Part shown: piece by piece, positions 8,238-16,497 of the stretch
Numbering within the stretch: position 1 is the stretch's first letter
Layout of the letters: the number at the start of each line of letters is the position of its first letter
Assembly: GCF_946221935.1 (NCBI RefSeq)
Contig: NZ_CAMIGN010000019.1
Coordinates: 1 to 38,768, forward strand
Direction of reading: 5' to 3'
Length of the DNA stretch: 38,768 nucleotides
From: an uncultured Corynebacterium sp.
GTDB taxonomy: Bacteria; Actinomycetota; Actinomycetes; Mycobacteriales; Mycobacteriaceae
Program-made: the position numbers and the translations under genes
The notes under the pieces: generated by a model
Database searches by the model: none
What the model saw: the letters and a program-made list of their open reading frames with translations, nothing else
Told to the model about the DNA's origin: nothing

Positions 8238-8794
8238 AGCTCCAACTCCATCGTGACATGCGGGATGCCTTCCTCCTCGAAACGCTCCCCAATAGGCTTG
8301 AAGCCGAATTTTGCGTAGAAGTCCTGTACCTGCTCCTGGGCATTGAGGGAGACGCGAGCAACCTGGGTAGTCGGGTCTAATGCGGCGGCACGGCCCTTGC
8401 AGACCTCCAGCGCCTGCTCCATGATTTGCGTGGCGATGCCGCGTCCGCGGACATCCTTGGCCACGCACATGCGACCAATGTGCTGGTTATCTGGCTTGCC
8501 ATACACGCGGGCGGTGCCCACCAGGCGCAGGGGAGATCCTGGATCCGGCTGGCCGAAGGGGGACTCCGGGCCACTGCCGGGGTGGATATAGGCCAGCACA
8601 TGGTGGGTATTCGGGTGCGGATCGATATCGTCGATCTCCGCGAAAGGTGTCTGCTGTTCATGGACGAACACGTCCACGCGCAACTTGTACAGCGGATGCA
8701 GCTGCTGGGCGGGCATTGCCAGTAGGGCGCGCCCGGTGAAATGAACATCCGGGAACTCGGCGGCGCCGGCAGTAGGGGAGGGAGTGTTAGCCAC
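8234..8794 (-). CDS. GNAT N-acetyltransferase, ElaA-like
   Basis: A 186-residue GNAT-fold protein. The YKLRVDVFVHEQQTPFAEID block near residues 37-56 is typical of the ElaA subgroup, and CVAKDVRGRGIATQIM is the acetyl-CoA pyrophosphate loop (R/Q-x-x-G-x-G/A form). The C-terminal QVQDFYAKFGFKPIG block is also characteristic. The substrate is unknown. The start is a GTG at 8794 with a weak upstream AGGA; the first about 25 residues are not conserved-looking, so the start could be slightly later. It lies 50 bases downstream of fpr2 on the same strand and may be co-transcribed with it. Confidence 0.8.
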   Translation of the reverse strand: MANTPSPTAGAAEFPDVHFTGRALLAMPAQQLHPLYKLRVDVFVHEQQTPFAEIDDIDPHPNTHHVLAYIHPGSGPESPFGQPDPGSPLRLVGTARVYGKPDNQHIGRMCVAKDVRGRGIATQIMEQALEVCKGRAAALDPTTQVARVSLNAQEQVQDFYAKFGFKPIGERFEEEGIPHVTMELEL

Positions 8795-8844
8795 GGTGTT
8801 GCGTTTTCCTAGGTATTGCGTATTCCTACTTTCAGTACCCCTGC

Positions 8845-10266
8845 TTAGACGTTCTTACCCTTGGCGTGGTGCAGCATCTCAGCCCACTCGCGCACCTTCT
8901 TGCGCTCGCGGCCTTCGGCCTCGCCGAGTTCGCGCTCGTGCTTATCCAGGCTGTACCAGCCATCCCAGGTGGTGTGGTCAATGCCCTTTTCTTCCAGGAA
9001 GGCCTCTACAGCCTCAAGCTCTGGCTTCTCGGGGTTAAAGCCGATGCCGTTGGCGGCATCCTCCAGCAGGTTGGCCACAGCCTCGTTCGCATCGCCCTTG
9101 GTGTTGCCGATCAGGCCAACCGGGCCGCGGCGGACCCAGCCGGTGGTGTAGACGCCGGGCAGGCGCTCGCGCTTTTCTGCCTCCGGGTCAGCGGAACCGG
9201 GCACGCCCGCGATGCCGTCGGCGGTCGGTCCTTCGGTCAGTACACGGCCACCGACGTTGGGCAGCACGTTCTGACGCTCATCCCAGGGCAGGCCAGGCTG
9301 CTCATCGGACTTGTAACCCACGGCGCGGTAGACCGCGCCCACCGGCCACTCGGTGAGCTTGCCGGTACCAGAAACAGAGCCATCGCCATTGAGCTCGGTG
9401 CGCTCGGTGACAAAGGCAGTCACGCGGCCTTCGGCGTCGGACTTAACCTCGACAGGAGACTCGAAGAAGTGGATGAAGAGCTTGTGAGGAGCGCCCTTCG
9501 GATCGGCGATGGCGTATTGCTCCAGGCGGGTACAGACCATGTCCTGGATCTTGGATGCGCGGCGTGCCTCTTCGGAGCCCTCGTCGTACTGGATGTCCTC
9601 TGGATCAATAACGATCTCGATGGTGTCGGAATCGTTCAGTTCCTTCAGCTCCAGCGGGGTGAACTTCGCTTGTGCCGGACCGCGACGGCCAAAGACATGC
9701 ACCTCCTTGGCCTGGTTGTCCTTTAGGGAGTCGTAGACGTTGTCCGGAATCTCGGTGACCTTTAGCTCGTCGCCGGTCTTAGCCAGCACGCGGGCGACGT
9801 CGAGGGCGACGTTACCGACGCCGACCACGGCGACAGAGTCAGCGGACAGGTCCCACTTTTCGTCGAAGTACGGGTTAGCGTCGTAGAAACCGACGAATTC
9901 TCCCGCACCGATGGTGTGCTCGCCGCCGGGGATGTTTAGCGGGCGGTCATCGGTGGCACCCGTGGCGTAGATGACGGCATCGTAGAACTGCTTTAGTTCG
10001 TCGATTGTGACGTCCTGGCCGACATTGATGTTGCCGAACAGGCGGATCTCGGGCTTATCCATCACCTTGTGCAGGGATTTGATGATGCCCTTGATGCGCG
10101 GGTGGTCGGGAGCAACTCCGTAGCGGATGAGGCCGAAGGGTGCCGGCATGCGCTCGTAAATGTCGACGCTAACGTCAGCCTCAGACTTCGTTAGTGCGTC
10201 GGAGGCGTAGATACCTGCCGGGCCGGAGCCGATGACTGCAATGCGAAGGGGGCGATTCTCGGGCAT
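8845..10266 (-). CDS. fpr2: Ferredoxin/flavodoxin--NADP+ reductase, adrenodoxin-reductase type
   Basis: A 473-residue FAD enzyme of the FprA/adrenodoxin reductase family. GSGPAG (13-18) binds FAD, and VVGVGNVALDVARVL near residue 148 is the NADP-binding fold. The C-terminal GWVRRGPVGLIGNTKGDANE block is diagnostic for this subfamily. In C. glutamicum the orthologous gene clusters with cysI and supplies electrons through a ferredoxin to sulfite reductase. Here it is divergent from cysI with McbR-type palindromes between them, supporting the same role. The ATG at 10266 begins the conserved core; the ribosome binding site (AAGGA) is about 12 bases away. Its leader would be about 205 bases from the predicted promoter. 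Confidence 0.93.
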   Translation of the reverse strand: MPENRPLRIAVIGSGPAGIYASDALTKSEADVSVDIYERMPAPFGLIRYGVAPDHPRIKGIIKSLHKVMDKPEIRLFGNINVGQDVTIDELKQFYDAVIYATGATDDRPLNIPGGEHTIGAGEFVGFYDANPYFDEKWDLSADSVAVVGVGNVALDVARVLAKTGDELKVTEIPDNVYDSLKDNQAKEVHVFGRRGPAQAKFTPLELKELNDSDTIEIVIDPEDIQYDEGSEEARRASKIQDMVCTRLEQYAIADPKGAPHKLFIHFFESPVEVKSDAEGRVTAFVTERTELNGDGSVSGTGKLTEWPVGAVYRAVGYKSDEQPGLPWDERQNVLPNVGGRVLTEGPTADGIAGVPGSADPEAEKRERLPGVYTTGWVRRGPVGLIGNTKGDANEAVANLLEDAANGIGFNPEKPELEAVEAFLEEKGIDHTTWDGWYSLDKHERELGEAEGRERKKVREWAEMLHHAKGKNV

Positions 10267-10437
10267 GTCTGGTGCAAATCCTTCTTATTCGGGTCGTACT
10301 TCGGTCGTGGGTAAACCGCGGTGCTGAACTCGCATATTGAGCTCGCGCGGAGCGATTGTTGTATCGCGCCGGGTGAACCGCATGAAGCGTTCGAACTGCT
10401 TATGAAATAACACAGTCCAATGTAGCGAAATTCCATA

Positions 10438-10460
10438 CGGGGTCACTACATCGGGGTCAC
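10438..10460. repeat. Direct repeat in the fpr2 leader
   Basis: CGGGGTCAC occurs at 10438-10446 and again at 10452-10460, a 14-base period, just downstream of the predicted fpr2 transcription start (near 10471). It could be a regulator site other than McbR, or chance. Confidence 0.4.
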
Positions 10461-10477
10461 CGCGGGTAACTCCACGA

Positions 10478-10507
10478 ACTATAGACAACTCTGTCTACAA
10501 AAATCAA
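10478..10507 (-). promoter_or_regulatory. fpr2 promoter with perfect McbR-type operator
   Basis: On the minus strand TTGATT (10502-10507) and TATAGT (10478-10483) are 18 bases apart. The palindrome TAGAC-AACTCT-GTCTA (10482-10497) matches the published C. glutamicum McbR consensus exactly and overlaps the -10 and spacer, which fits repression. Confidence 0.75.
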
Positions 10508-10515
10508 GAAATCGC

Positions 10516-10577
10516 TTGAATTTGTGCGAGATGCCATCTAACCTGAACCGGACAATGCAGACAGACTGATCAGTCTA
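10516..10577 (+). promoter_or_regulatory. cysI promoter with downstream McbR-type operator
   Basis: TTGAAT (10516-10521) and TAACCT (10539-10544) are 17 bases apart, predicting a start near 10551. CAGAC-TGATCA-GTCTA (10562-10577) lies about 11 bases downstream of that start; its core AGACTGATCAGTCT is a perfect 14-base palindrome. A repressor bound there would block transcription. Confidence 0.65.
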
Positions 10578-10595
10578 GACAGAGGTTGAGAGACG

Positions 10596-12302
10596 ATGAC
10601 GACCGAATCGACCACCGGAGCGGACGCCGCACAGAAGCCGGCACGTCCGCGCCGCAAGAAGCAGCGCAAGCCCCAAGGGCAGTGGGCTGTCGATGGCCGA
10701 GAGCCGCTCAATGACGACGAGCGAATCAAGCAGGAGGATCCTGGATTTAGCGTGATGCAGCGCATCCGTGACATCTATTCCAAGGAAGGGTTTGACTCCA
10801 TCCCGGCGGAAGATCTCGCCCCACGCTTCAAGTGGGTTGGTATGTATACGCAGCGCAAGCAGGGGCTCGATGGTGAAAAGACCTCGACCCTCACCAATGC
10901 TGAGCTGCAGGATAACTACTTCATGATGCGTATCCGCCTCGATGGCGGTGTGGTGAGCTCGGCCGGCCTGCGCGCCATCGGTGAGATTTCCGAAAAGTAT
11001 GCGCGTAACACTGCCGACTTCACTGACCGGCAGAACGTGCAGCTGCACTGGATTCGTATCGAGGACGTTCCGACGATCTGGGATGAGTTGGCAAAGGTTG
11101 GCCTGGATTCCTTCTTTGGTTGCGGCGACGTACCGCGCGTCATCCTTGGCTCTCCAGTAGCCGGTATTGCCAAGGATGAGATTATCGATGGCCGTCCGGC
11201 CATCGAGAAGATCAAAAAGGAGCTACTGCCCGATCCTGAGTTTGGCAACCTGCCCCGCAAGTTTAAATCCGCAATTTCCGGGCACTCCCGCCAGGACGTC
11301 ACTCACGAAATCCAAGACCTGGCCTTTATTGGCTCCGAGCATCCGGAACATGGCCCCGGCTTTGATGTCTGGGTCGGCGGTGGCCTGTCCACTAATCCGA
11401 TGCTCGCGCAGCGTCTAGGTGTGTGGGTGCCGCTCGAAGAGGTGCCCGAGGTATGGGCTGGTGTGGTGCGAATCTTCCGCGACTATGGCTACCGCCGCAT
11501 GCGTAACCGCGCCCGCCTGAAGTTCCTGGTCGCCGACTGGGGTGTGGAAAAGTTCCGTGAGGTGCTGGAAAACGAGTATCTCAAGCGCCCGCTGCTGGAC
11601 GGCCCGGCGCCGGGGGAGTACCCCGGTTACCGCGATCATGTCGGCCTGCACGAGCAAAAGGATGGCAAGTTCTATCTGGGCGTAAAGCCCACTGTTGGCC
11701 ACACCGATGGTAAGCAACTGCAGCAGCTTGCCGACCTGGCGGAAAAGCACGGCACCACCAACATCCGCACCACTCCCGATAAGGAGCTATTGTTCCTGGA
11801 TCTGGAGCGCGAAGCTGCCGAGGCTTTGGTTGCAGACCTGGAAGAACTCGGCCTGTCTGCCAAGCCCTCGGCTTTCCGTCGCGACATCATCTCCTGTACT
11901 GGCCTGGAGTTCTGCAAGCTGGCTCACGTTGTCACCAAGCAGCGCGCCATCGCACTGGTCGACGAACTGGAAGATCGCCTCGGCGACCTCGATGTGCCGC
12001 TGAAGATCAGCCTTAATGGCTGCCCGAACTCCTGCGCCCGTACTCAGGTGGCGGATATCGGCCTGTCGGGCAAGATTCTCACGACCGACGAAGGGGAACG
12101 AGTGGAGGGCTTCCAGGTGCACCTCGGCGGCACTATCGGTATGGAGCCGCACTTCGGCAAGAAGGTCCGCGGCAACCAGGTCTACTCCAAGGATCTGGGG
12201 GACTATGTGGTGCGCATCGTGGAGAACTTCAAGTCTCATCGTAACGAGGGTGAGGAATTCCGCGATTGGGTTATCCGTGCCGACGACGAGTTGTTGGTGT
12301 AG
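10596..12302 (+). CDS. cysI: Sulfite reductase (ferredoxin-dependent)
   Basis: Reduces sulfite to sulfide by six electrons with siroheme and a [4Fe-4S] cluster. The 568-residue chain has the duplicated ferredoxin-like/siroheme architecture. The cluster cysteines are Cys434 and Cys440 in CTGLEFC, and Cys476 and Cys480 in GCPNSC. The N-terminal half contains RQNVQLHWI, the siroheme-contacting block. About 35 basic residues precede the conserved core. The ATG at 10596 has AGAGG about ten bases upstream. cysX follows after three bases. Electrons are expected from the fpr2 product via ferredoxin, and siroheme iron from the CbiX-like gene at 15730. Confidence 0.96.
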   Translation: MTTESTTGADAAQKPARPRRKKQRKPQGQWAVDGREPLNDDERIKQEDPGFSVMQRIRDIYSKEGFDSIPAEDLAPRFKWVGMYTQRKQGLDGEKTSTLTNAELQDNYFMMRIRLDGGVVSSAGLRAIGEISEKYARNTADFTDRQNVQLHWIRIEDVPTIWDELAKVGLDSFFGCGDVPRVILGSPVAGIAKDEIIDGRPAIEKIKKELLPDPEFGNLPRKFKSAISGHSRQDVTHEIQDLAFIGSEHPEHGPGFDVWVGGGLSTNPMLAQRLGVWVPLEEVPEVWAGVVRIFRDYGYRRMRNRARLKFLVADWGVEKFREVLENEYLKRPLLDGPAPGEYPGYRDHVGLHEQKDGKFYLGVKPTVGHTDGKQLQQLADLAEKHGTTNIRTTPDKELLFLDLEREAAEALVADLEELGLSAKPSAFRRDIISCTGLEFCKLAHVVTKQRAIALVDELEDRLGDLDVPLKISLNGCPNSCARTQVADIGLSGKILTTDEGERVEGFQVHLGGTIGMEPHFGKKVRGNQVYSKDLGDYVVRIVENFKSHRNEGEEFRDWVIRADDELLV

Positions 12303-12305
12303 CCC

Positions 12306-12515
12306 ATGAGTGTTCCTGATTTCGACTCCCTCCCGAGTGTGAATGAGCAGGTCGGCGGCCGTGTGGGGCACCCCAATGCCCGCCGTGCGACGGTGAACAA
12401 TTGCCCCTACTGCATGTCCCAGAATCTGTTTCCGGACGCAGAGACCGACAACGCTTGGCAGTGCCGCGAGTGTATGCGCGTTTTCTCAGTCAAGTTCCAT
12501 GGACAGCTGGTGTAA
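12306..12515 (+). CDS. cysX: CysX small two-CxxC protein
   Basis: A 69-residue protein directly after cysI (three-base gap), so almost certainly co-transcribed. It carries CPYC and CREC pairs 18 residues apart, NNCPYCMSQNLF then WQCRECMRVFSV, a rubredoxin- or zinc-ribbon-like arrangement. In C. glutamicum the equivalent gene, cysX, is described as a ferredoxin-like partner of sulfite reductase. The spacing of cysteines seen here would suit one tetrahedral metal (Fe or Zn) better than a classical ferredoxin [4Fe-4S] cluster, so electron transfer is not proven. Confidence 0.85.
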   Translation: MSVPDFDSLPSVNEQVGGRVGHPNARRATVNNCPYCMSQNLFPDAETDNAWQCRECMRVFSVKFHGQLV

Positions 12516-12520
12516 CTGAT

Positions 12521-12600
12521 TTCTTGGTGACGCCCCTACGGTTCATTCCCTCCAGTCCTGTCTGGCATTTACGCAGGTAGCGGCTACGGGGTGTCAAGAA
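12521..12600 (+). repeat. Long-range inverted repeat after cysX
   Basis: TTCTT (12521-12525) plus GACGCCCC (12529-12536) can pair with GGGGTGTC (12588-12595) plus AAGAA (12596-12600), with one G-U and a three-base bulge. The enclosed 51 bases contain a CCAG/CTGG hairpin (12552-12565). It begins six bases after the cysX stop and ends before the cysH promoter. It may be a 3' end or processing structure of the cysIX mRNA; there is no U-tract. Confidence 0.4.
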
Positions 12601-12615
12601 GAATTGCAAACCCGG

Positions 12616-12674
12616 TTGTAGGAATGGACAGATTGGTCTATTGTTGGGAGAGCTTAAGCAGACTGATCGGTCTG
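12616..12674 (+). promoter_or_regulatory. cysH operon promoter with tandem McbR-type sites
   Basis: TTGTAG (12616-12621) and TATTGT (12639-12644) are 17 bases apart. A degenerate McbR-type site TGGAC-N6-GTCTA (12625-12640) fills the spacer and a better one CAGAC-N6-GTCTG (12659-12674) lies just after the predicted start. The remaining leader to the ATG at 12758 is about 100 bases and looks unstructured. Confidence 0.7.
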
Positions 12675-12757
12675 TCTAGGGAATAACCAAGAGTTCCCCC
12701 GAGTTCTGAAAAACATCAACTTCAAAACGACAAACATCAACCCGAGAAGAGGAGCTC

Positions 12758-13558
12758 ATGAGCCTGGTAGATGCGACCGGCCTGCTCAGCGGGAATTCGG
12801 ATGACTTCCGAGACCCCGCCGAGAGTCCGAAGGGCGCGCCGACCAAGACCACGCCACTGAGTGACGAGGAGCGAGCCGCCAACGAGCAGCTCGTTGCCGA
12901 GTGGAACGACAAGCTAGAGGGCGCCAGCGCCGAAGAAATCATGGAATGGGTGGCGGAACACGTGCCCGGTAAGATCGCCGTGACCATGTCCATGCAGGAC
13001 ACCGTCCTGGCTGAGCTGGCAGAAGGCCGCCTGGCGGAAGACCGCGCGGAACTGGTCTTCCTGGACACCGGCTACCACTTTGCCGAGACACTCGAAACCC
13101 GCGACAAGGTACAGCAGCGCTACAACCTGCCACTGGAAAACATCACCCCGGTACTCAGCCGCGAGGAGCAGGACAAGGTTTACGGTCCGCGCCTGTACTC
13201 CCGCGACAACACCGCTTGCTGCCGCATGCGCAAGGTCGAGCCCCTGGCGCGAATGCTCAACCCCTTCAACGCCTGGATCACCGGCGTGCGCCGCGTGGAC
13301 AACGCCCTGCGCGCCAACACCCCGGTGCTGGACGTGGACCGCACCGGCCGACTGAAGATCAATCCCATCGTCGCCTGGAGTGACGAGGACGTGGAGGCCT
13401 ATATCACCGACCACGATCTGATCATCAACCCTCTGACCAAGCAGGGTTACCCGTCGATCGGCTGCGAGACCTGCACCTTGCCGGTCGCCGAAGGACAGGA
13501 CCCCCGATCCGGTCGCTGGGCCGGCACCAACAAGACAGAATGCGGACTTCACACATGA
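12758..13558 (+). CDS. cysH: Adenylyl-sulfate reductase (APS reductase type CysH)
   Basis: Reduces activated sulfate to sulfite. The 266-residue chain has the paired cysteines CC (154-155), a second pair in GCETC (236 and 239) for a [4Fe-4S] cluster, and the C-terminal catalytic ECGLH (Cys262). These marks define the assimilatory APS reductase group rather than PAPS reductase of E. coli. Consistent with this, no APS kinase (CysC) gene or domain is present in the operon. GGAG lies close upstream of the ATG at 12758. The stop overlaps the cysD start (ATGA). Confidence 0.95.
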   Translation: MSLVDATGLLSGNSDDFRDPAESPKGAPTKTTPLSDEERAANEQLVAEWNDKLEGASAEEIMEWVAEHVPGKIAVTMSMQDTVLAELAEGRLAEDRAELVFLDTGYHFAETLETRDKVQQRYNLPLENITPVLSREEQDKVYGPRLYSRDNTACCRMRKVEPLARMLNPFNAWITGVRRVDNALRANTPVLDVDRTGRLKINPIVAWSDEDVEAYITDHDLIINPLTKQGYPSIGCETCTLPVAEGQDPRSGRWAGTNKTECGLHT

Positions 13559-14469
13559 GTACTGATAACAACACCGCCCTTTCGCCCCACCTGGCGAGCT
13601 TGGAGGCGGAAGCAATCGAGATCCTGCGCGAGGTAGCAGGCCAGTTCGACCGTCCTGCGCTGCTGTTTTCCGGCGGCAAGGATTCCGTCGTGGTTTTGGA
13701 ACTAGCCAAGCGCGCATTTCACCCCGCCCCCGTGCCCTTTGAACTGGTGCACGTGGATACCGGCCACAACTTCCCGGAGGTCATCGAGTTCCGCGACAAG
13801 ATCGCTGCAGATCCAAAGGTGACACTGCACGTTGCCGCCGTACAGGACTGGATTGACAGCGGTGCGATCCAGGAGCGCCCCGATGGCACCCGCAACCCAC
13901 TGCAGACCGTGCCACTGGTGGAGACGATCCAGAACCGTGGCTATGACGCTGTGCTGGGTGGTGCCCGCCGCGATGAAGAGAAAGCCCGCGCCAAGGAGCG
14001 TGTGTTCTCTGTGCGCGATAGCTTCGGCGGCTGGAACCCGCGCCGCCAGCGTCCGGAGCTGTGGGGTCTGTACAACGGCCGCCACCAAGTGGGCGAAAAC
14101 ATCCGCGTGTTCCCAATCTCCAACTGGACTGAAGCTGACGTGTGGGACTACATCCGCGATCGCAATGTTGAGGTTCCGGCCATCTACTACTCCCACCAGC
14201 GCGAAGTCTTCAACCGTAATGGCATGTGGCTGACCCCGGGCGAATGGGGCGGGCCGAAGGACGGCGAGGAGCTAGTGGAAAAGACCGTGCGCTACCGCAC
14301 CGTCGGCGACATGAGCTGCACCGGCGCAGTTCTTTCCACCGCCACGACCATCGAGGACGTGATCGAAGAGATCCGCCAGTCCACCACCACCGAGCGCGGC
14401 GCCACCCGTGCCGACGACAAGCTCAGTGAGTCCTCCATGGAGGATCGCAAGAAGGAAGGTTACTTCTGA
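13555..14469 (+). CDS. cysD: Sulfate adenylyltransferase subunit 2
   Basis: The catalytic subunit of ATP sulfurylase, making APS from sulfate and ATP with CysN. The 304-residue chain has the PP-loop SGGKDS (39-44) and the family blocks HVDTGHNFPEV, GARRDEEKARAKER and FPISNWTEADVW. The ATG at 13555 overlaps the cysH stop as ATGA; an in-frame ATG at 13540 lies inside cysH and is rejected. The C-terminal SSMEDRKKEGYF motif is typical. Translation is coupled to cysH and cysN. Confidence 0.96.
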   Translation: MSTDNNTALSPHLASLEAEAIEILREVAGQFDRPALLFSGGKDSVVVLELAKRAFHPAPVPFELVHVDTGHNFPEVIEFRDKIAADPKVTLHVAAVQDWIDSGAIQERPDGTRNPLQTVPLVETIQNRGYDAVLGGARRDEEKARAKERVFSVRDSFGGWNPRRQRPELWGLYNGRHQVGENIRVFPISNWTEADVWDYIRDRNVEVPAIYYSHQREVFNRNGMWLTPGEWGGPKDGEELVEKTVRYRTVGDMSCTGAVLSTATTIEDVIEEIRQSTTTERGATRADDKLSESSMEDRKKEGYF

Positions 14470-15728
14470 TGTCCACCAACCTGCCGACCCTCCGCCTGTG
14501 CACCGCCGGCTCCGTCGACGACGGAAAATCGACCTTCGTGGGCCGCCTGCTGCACGATACGAAGTCCATCCTGGCCGACCAGTACGAGTCCGTCGAGCGC
14601 GTTTCCAACGCCAAGGGGCTGGAAAACCCCGACCTTTCGTTGCTGGTCGATGGCCTGCGTGCCGAACGCGAACAGGGCATCACCATCGATGTGGCCTACC
14701 GTTACTTCGCCACCGATAAGCGCAGCTTCATCCTGGCCGATACTCCCGGCCACGTGCAGTACACGCGCAACACCGTCACGGGCCTATCCACCTCGGAGCT
14801 GGTCATCGTTCTGGTTGACGCCCGCAATGGCGTGATCGAGCAGACCCGTCGCCACCTGACCGTGGCGGCGATGATGAAGATCTCCCACGTGATCGTCGCT
14901 GTGAACAAGATCGATGCGGTGGACTATGACGAGAATGTCTTCAACGAGGTCAAGTCCGATGTCGACGCTTTGGTCTCCGAGCTGGGCCTGGCACACGTCG
15001 ATGTAATCCCGACATCCGCTCTGCTGGGCGACAACGTCGTCGAGCGCAGCCAGAACACCCCGTGGTACACCGGTCCATCGGTGCTAGAGATCCTGGAGAC
15101 CACCGAGCCAGCGAAGAACACCGTGGACGTGGAGCGTGGCTTGCGATTCCCAATCCAGATCGTCATCCGCGATCACGCTACCGACTACCGCGGCTATGCG
15201 GGACGCGTCACCGCTGGCACGGTGTCCGTCGGCGATACGGTTCTGGCTGATGGTCGCGAGGCAGTCATCGAGGGAATCGACGGCCCCGCAGGGGAGCAGC
15301 AGTCCGCCACCCGTGGCGAATCCGTATCCCTCCGTCTGGACCGCGACATCGACCTGTCCCGTGGGGACATCATCGCGGCGCCGGATCTGCCGGAGCCGCA
15401 ACAGTCCTTCACCGCCACGGTGTTCCACCTTGCCGAAACCCCGGTACGTCTGCGCAGCAACGTGCTGGTGCGCTACGGCACTGCACTGGTACGCGGACGA
15501 GTGGATGAGGTTATTCGCCGCGTGGACATCTCCGGCCGTAACCGCAGCGATGAGGAAATCGCCCACGGCAGTGCCGACGAGCTGGCGCTGAACGACATCG
15601 CGGAGGTGCGCGTGACGGTGGCCGAGCCGCTACCGGTCGAACCTTATCGTCGCGGTGGCCGAGTCGGTTCATTGCTGCTGGTGAACCCCGGCACCGGCGA
15701 TACTCTCACCGCAGGTTTGGTGAACTAA
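14469..15728 (+). CDS. cysN: Sulfate adenylyltransferase subunit 1 (GTPase)
   Basis: The regulatory GTPase of ATP sulfurylase, coupling GTP hydrolysis to APS synthesis. The 419-residue chain resembles elongation factor Tu: P-loop GSVDDGKST (14-22), switch II DTPGH (91-95), NKID (146-149), then two beta-barrel domains. It ends at about 419 residues, so it is not fused to an APS kinase as in mycobacteria, which agrees with the APS-reductase route implied by CysH. The start overlaps the cysD stop by one base (TGATG). Confidence 0.96.
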   Translation: MSTNLPTLRLCTAGSVDDGKSTFVGRLLHDTKSILADQYESVERVSNAKGLENPDLSLLVDGLRAEREQGITIDVAYRYFATDKRSFILADTPGHVQYTRNTVTGLSTSELVIVLVDARNGVIEQTRRHLTVAAMMKISHVIVAVNKIDAVDYDENVFNEVKSDVDALVSELGLAHVDVIPTSALLGDNVVERSQNTPWYTGPSVLEILETTEPAKNTVDVERGLRFPIQIVIRDHATDYRGYAGRVTAGTVSVGDTVLADGREAVIEGIDGPAGEQQSATRGESVSLRLDRDIDLSRGDIIAAPDLPEPQQSFTATVFHLAETPVRLRSNVLVRYGTALVRGRVDEVIRRVDISGRNRSDEEIAHGSADELALNDIAEVRVTVAEPLPVEPYRRGGRVGSLLLVNPGTGDTLTAGLVN

Positions 15729-15729
15729 C

Positions 15730-16488
15730 ATGACCGGCCCGGTACCCATCATTTGCTTAGCGCATGGATCCCGCCACCCACAGGCGGATCAGGCGGTATT
15801 TGACATCGCCGAGCGCATTTCCGCTAGCATTGGGGTGCCGGCCTTCGCCACTTTTTTGGACTTCCACCCAGCCACCCTCGCTACCGTTGCCTATCGCATT
15901 GTGGCAGCGGGGTACACCGAGGCTGTGGTGGTTCCGCTGCTCTTCACTAGGGCTTTCCACGCTCGCCATGATGTCCCCGCTGCTATTGCCGAAGCTGCAG
16001 AATCTATCGACGCCACCTCTTCCACAGGGCTTACGCTCCACCTAGCTGATGGCTTGGGAACCGGTGCTGACATGGAAGCGCTGGTGGCTGACTTTACGGC
16101 TCAGTATCTTGCTGACACTGCCGGAAGCGCTTCGAACATCGACAAACTCGCTCTGTACTCCGTGGGATCCAGTAAACCCGGCGCCAACGAGGGAATCGCC
16201 GAGTTTGCCAGCCGCGTCGGCTCCCGGCTGAAGATGCGTCACACCCGCGCCTTCGTCGCCACTGGAAACCACCCCGGTAGTGATACGGACGCTCTGTTGA
16301 ACTTCGCAGACGATCACACCGTCACCGTCCCCTTGTTCGTTAGTCCCGGCCTGCTCTGGGATAGAGCCAAAAACCGAATGCCGCACGGCCGGAAGTGTAC
16401 GCGCCATCTAGGTGACGCGATCGCCCCGGTCGTGGTTGACCGCGCCTTTAGCGCACTGCAAAGACATTCTTCCCCCACAACTTTCTAG
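15730..16488 (+). CDS. cysY: CbiX/SirB-like sirohydrochlorin ferrochelatase
   Basis: A 252-residue protein with the CbiX fold in two halves. The N-terminal half starts with ICLAHGSRHP, whose His12 is the usual metal/substrate histidine, followed by VVVPLLFTRAFHARHDVP with a second conserved histidine region. It likely inserts iron into sirohydrochlorin to make siroheme for CysI. The equivalent gene in the C. glutamicum sulfate cluster is called cysY. It begins one base after the cysN stop. Cobalt chelation is a formal alternative, but no cobalamin genes are near. Confidence 0.85.
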   Translation: MTGPVPIICLAHGSRHPQADQAVFDIAERISASIGVPAFATFLDFHPATLATVAYRIVAAGYTEAVVVPLLFTRAFHARHDVPAAIAEAAESIDATSSTGLTLHLADGLGTGADMEALVADFTAQYLADTAGSASNIDKLALYSVGSSKPGANEGIAEFASRVGSRLKMRHTRAFVATGNHPGSDTDALLNFADDHTVTVPLFVSPGLLWDRAKNRMPHGRKCTRHLGDAIAPVVVDRAFSALQRHSSPTTF

Positions 16489-16497
16489 GACTAACCC

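Larger units (their letters stand above)
10267..10595. other. fpr2-cysI divergent control region
   Basis: This 329-base gap holds a minus-strand promoter for fpr2, a plus-strand promoter for cysI, two McbR-type palindromes and a pair of 9-base direct repeats (10438-10446 and 10452-10460). The part from 10267 to 10437 is the fpr2 leader, in which I see no small gene. Confidence 0.7.

Noticed and set aside
8866..9726. A 286-codon open frame on the plus strand opposite fpr2
   Set aside because: It lies wholly antisense to a clearly identified enzyme; the high-GC third positions of fpr2 explain it. No ribosome binding site or family resemblance.
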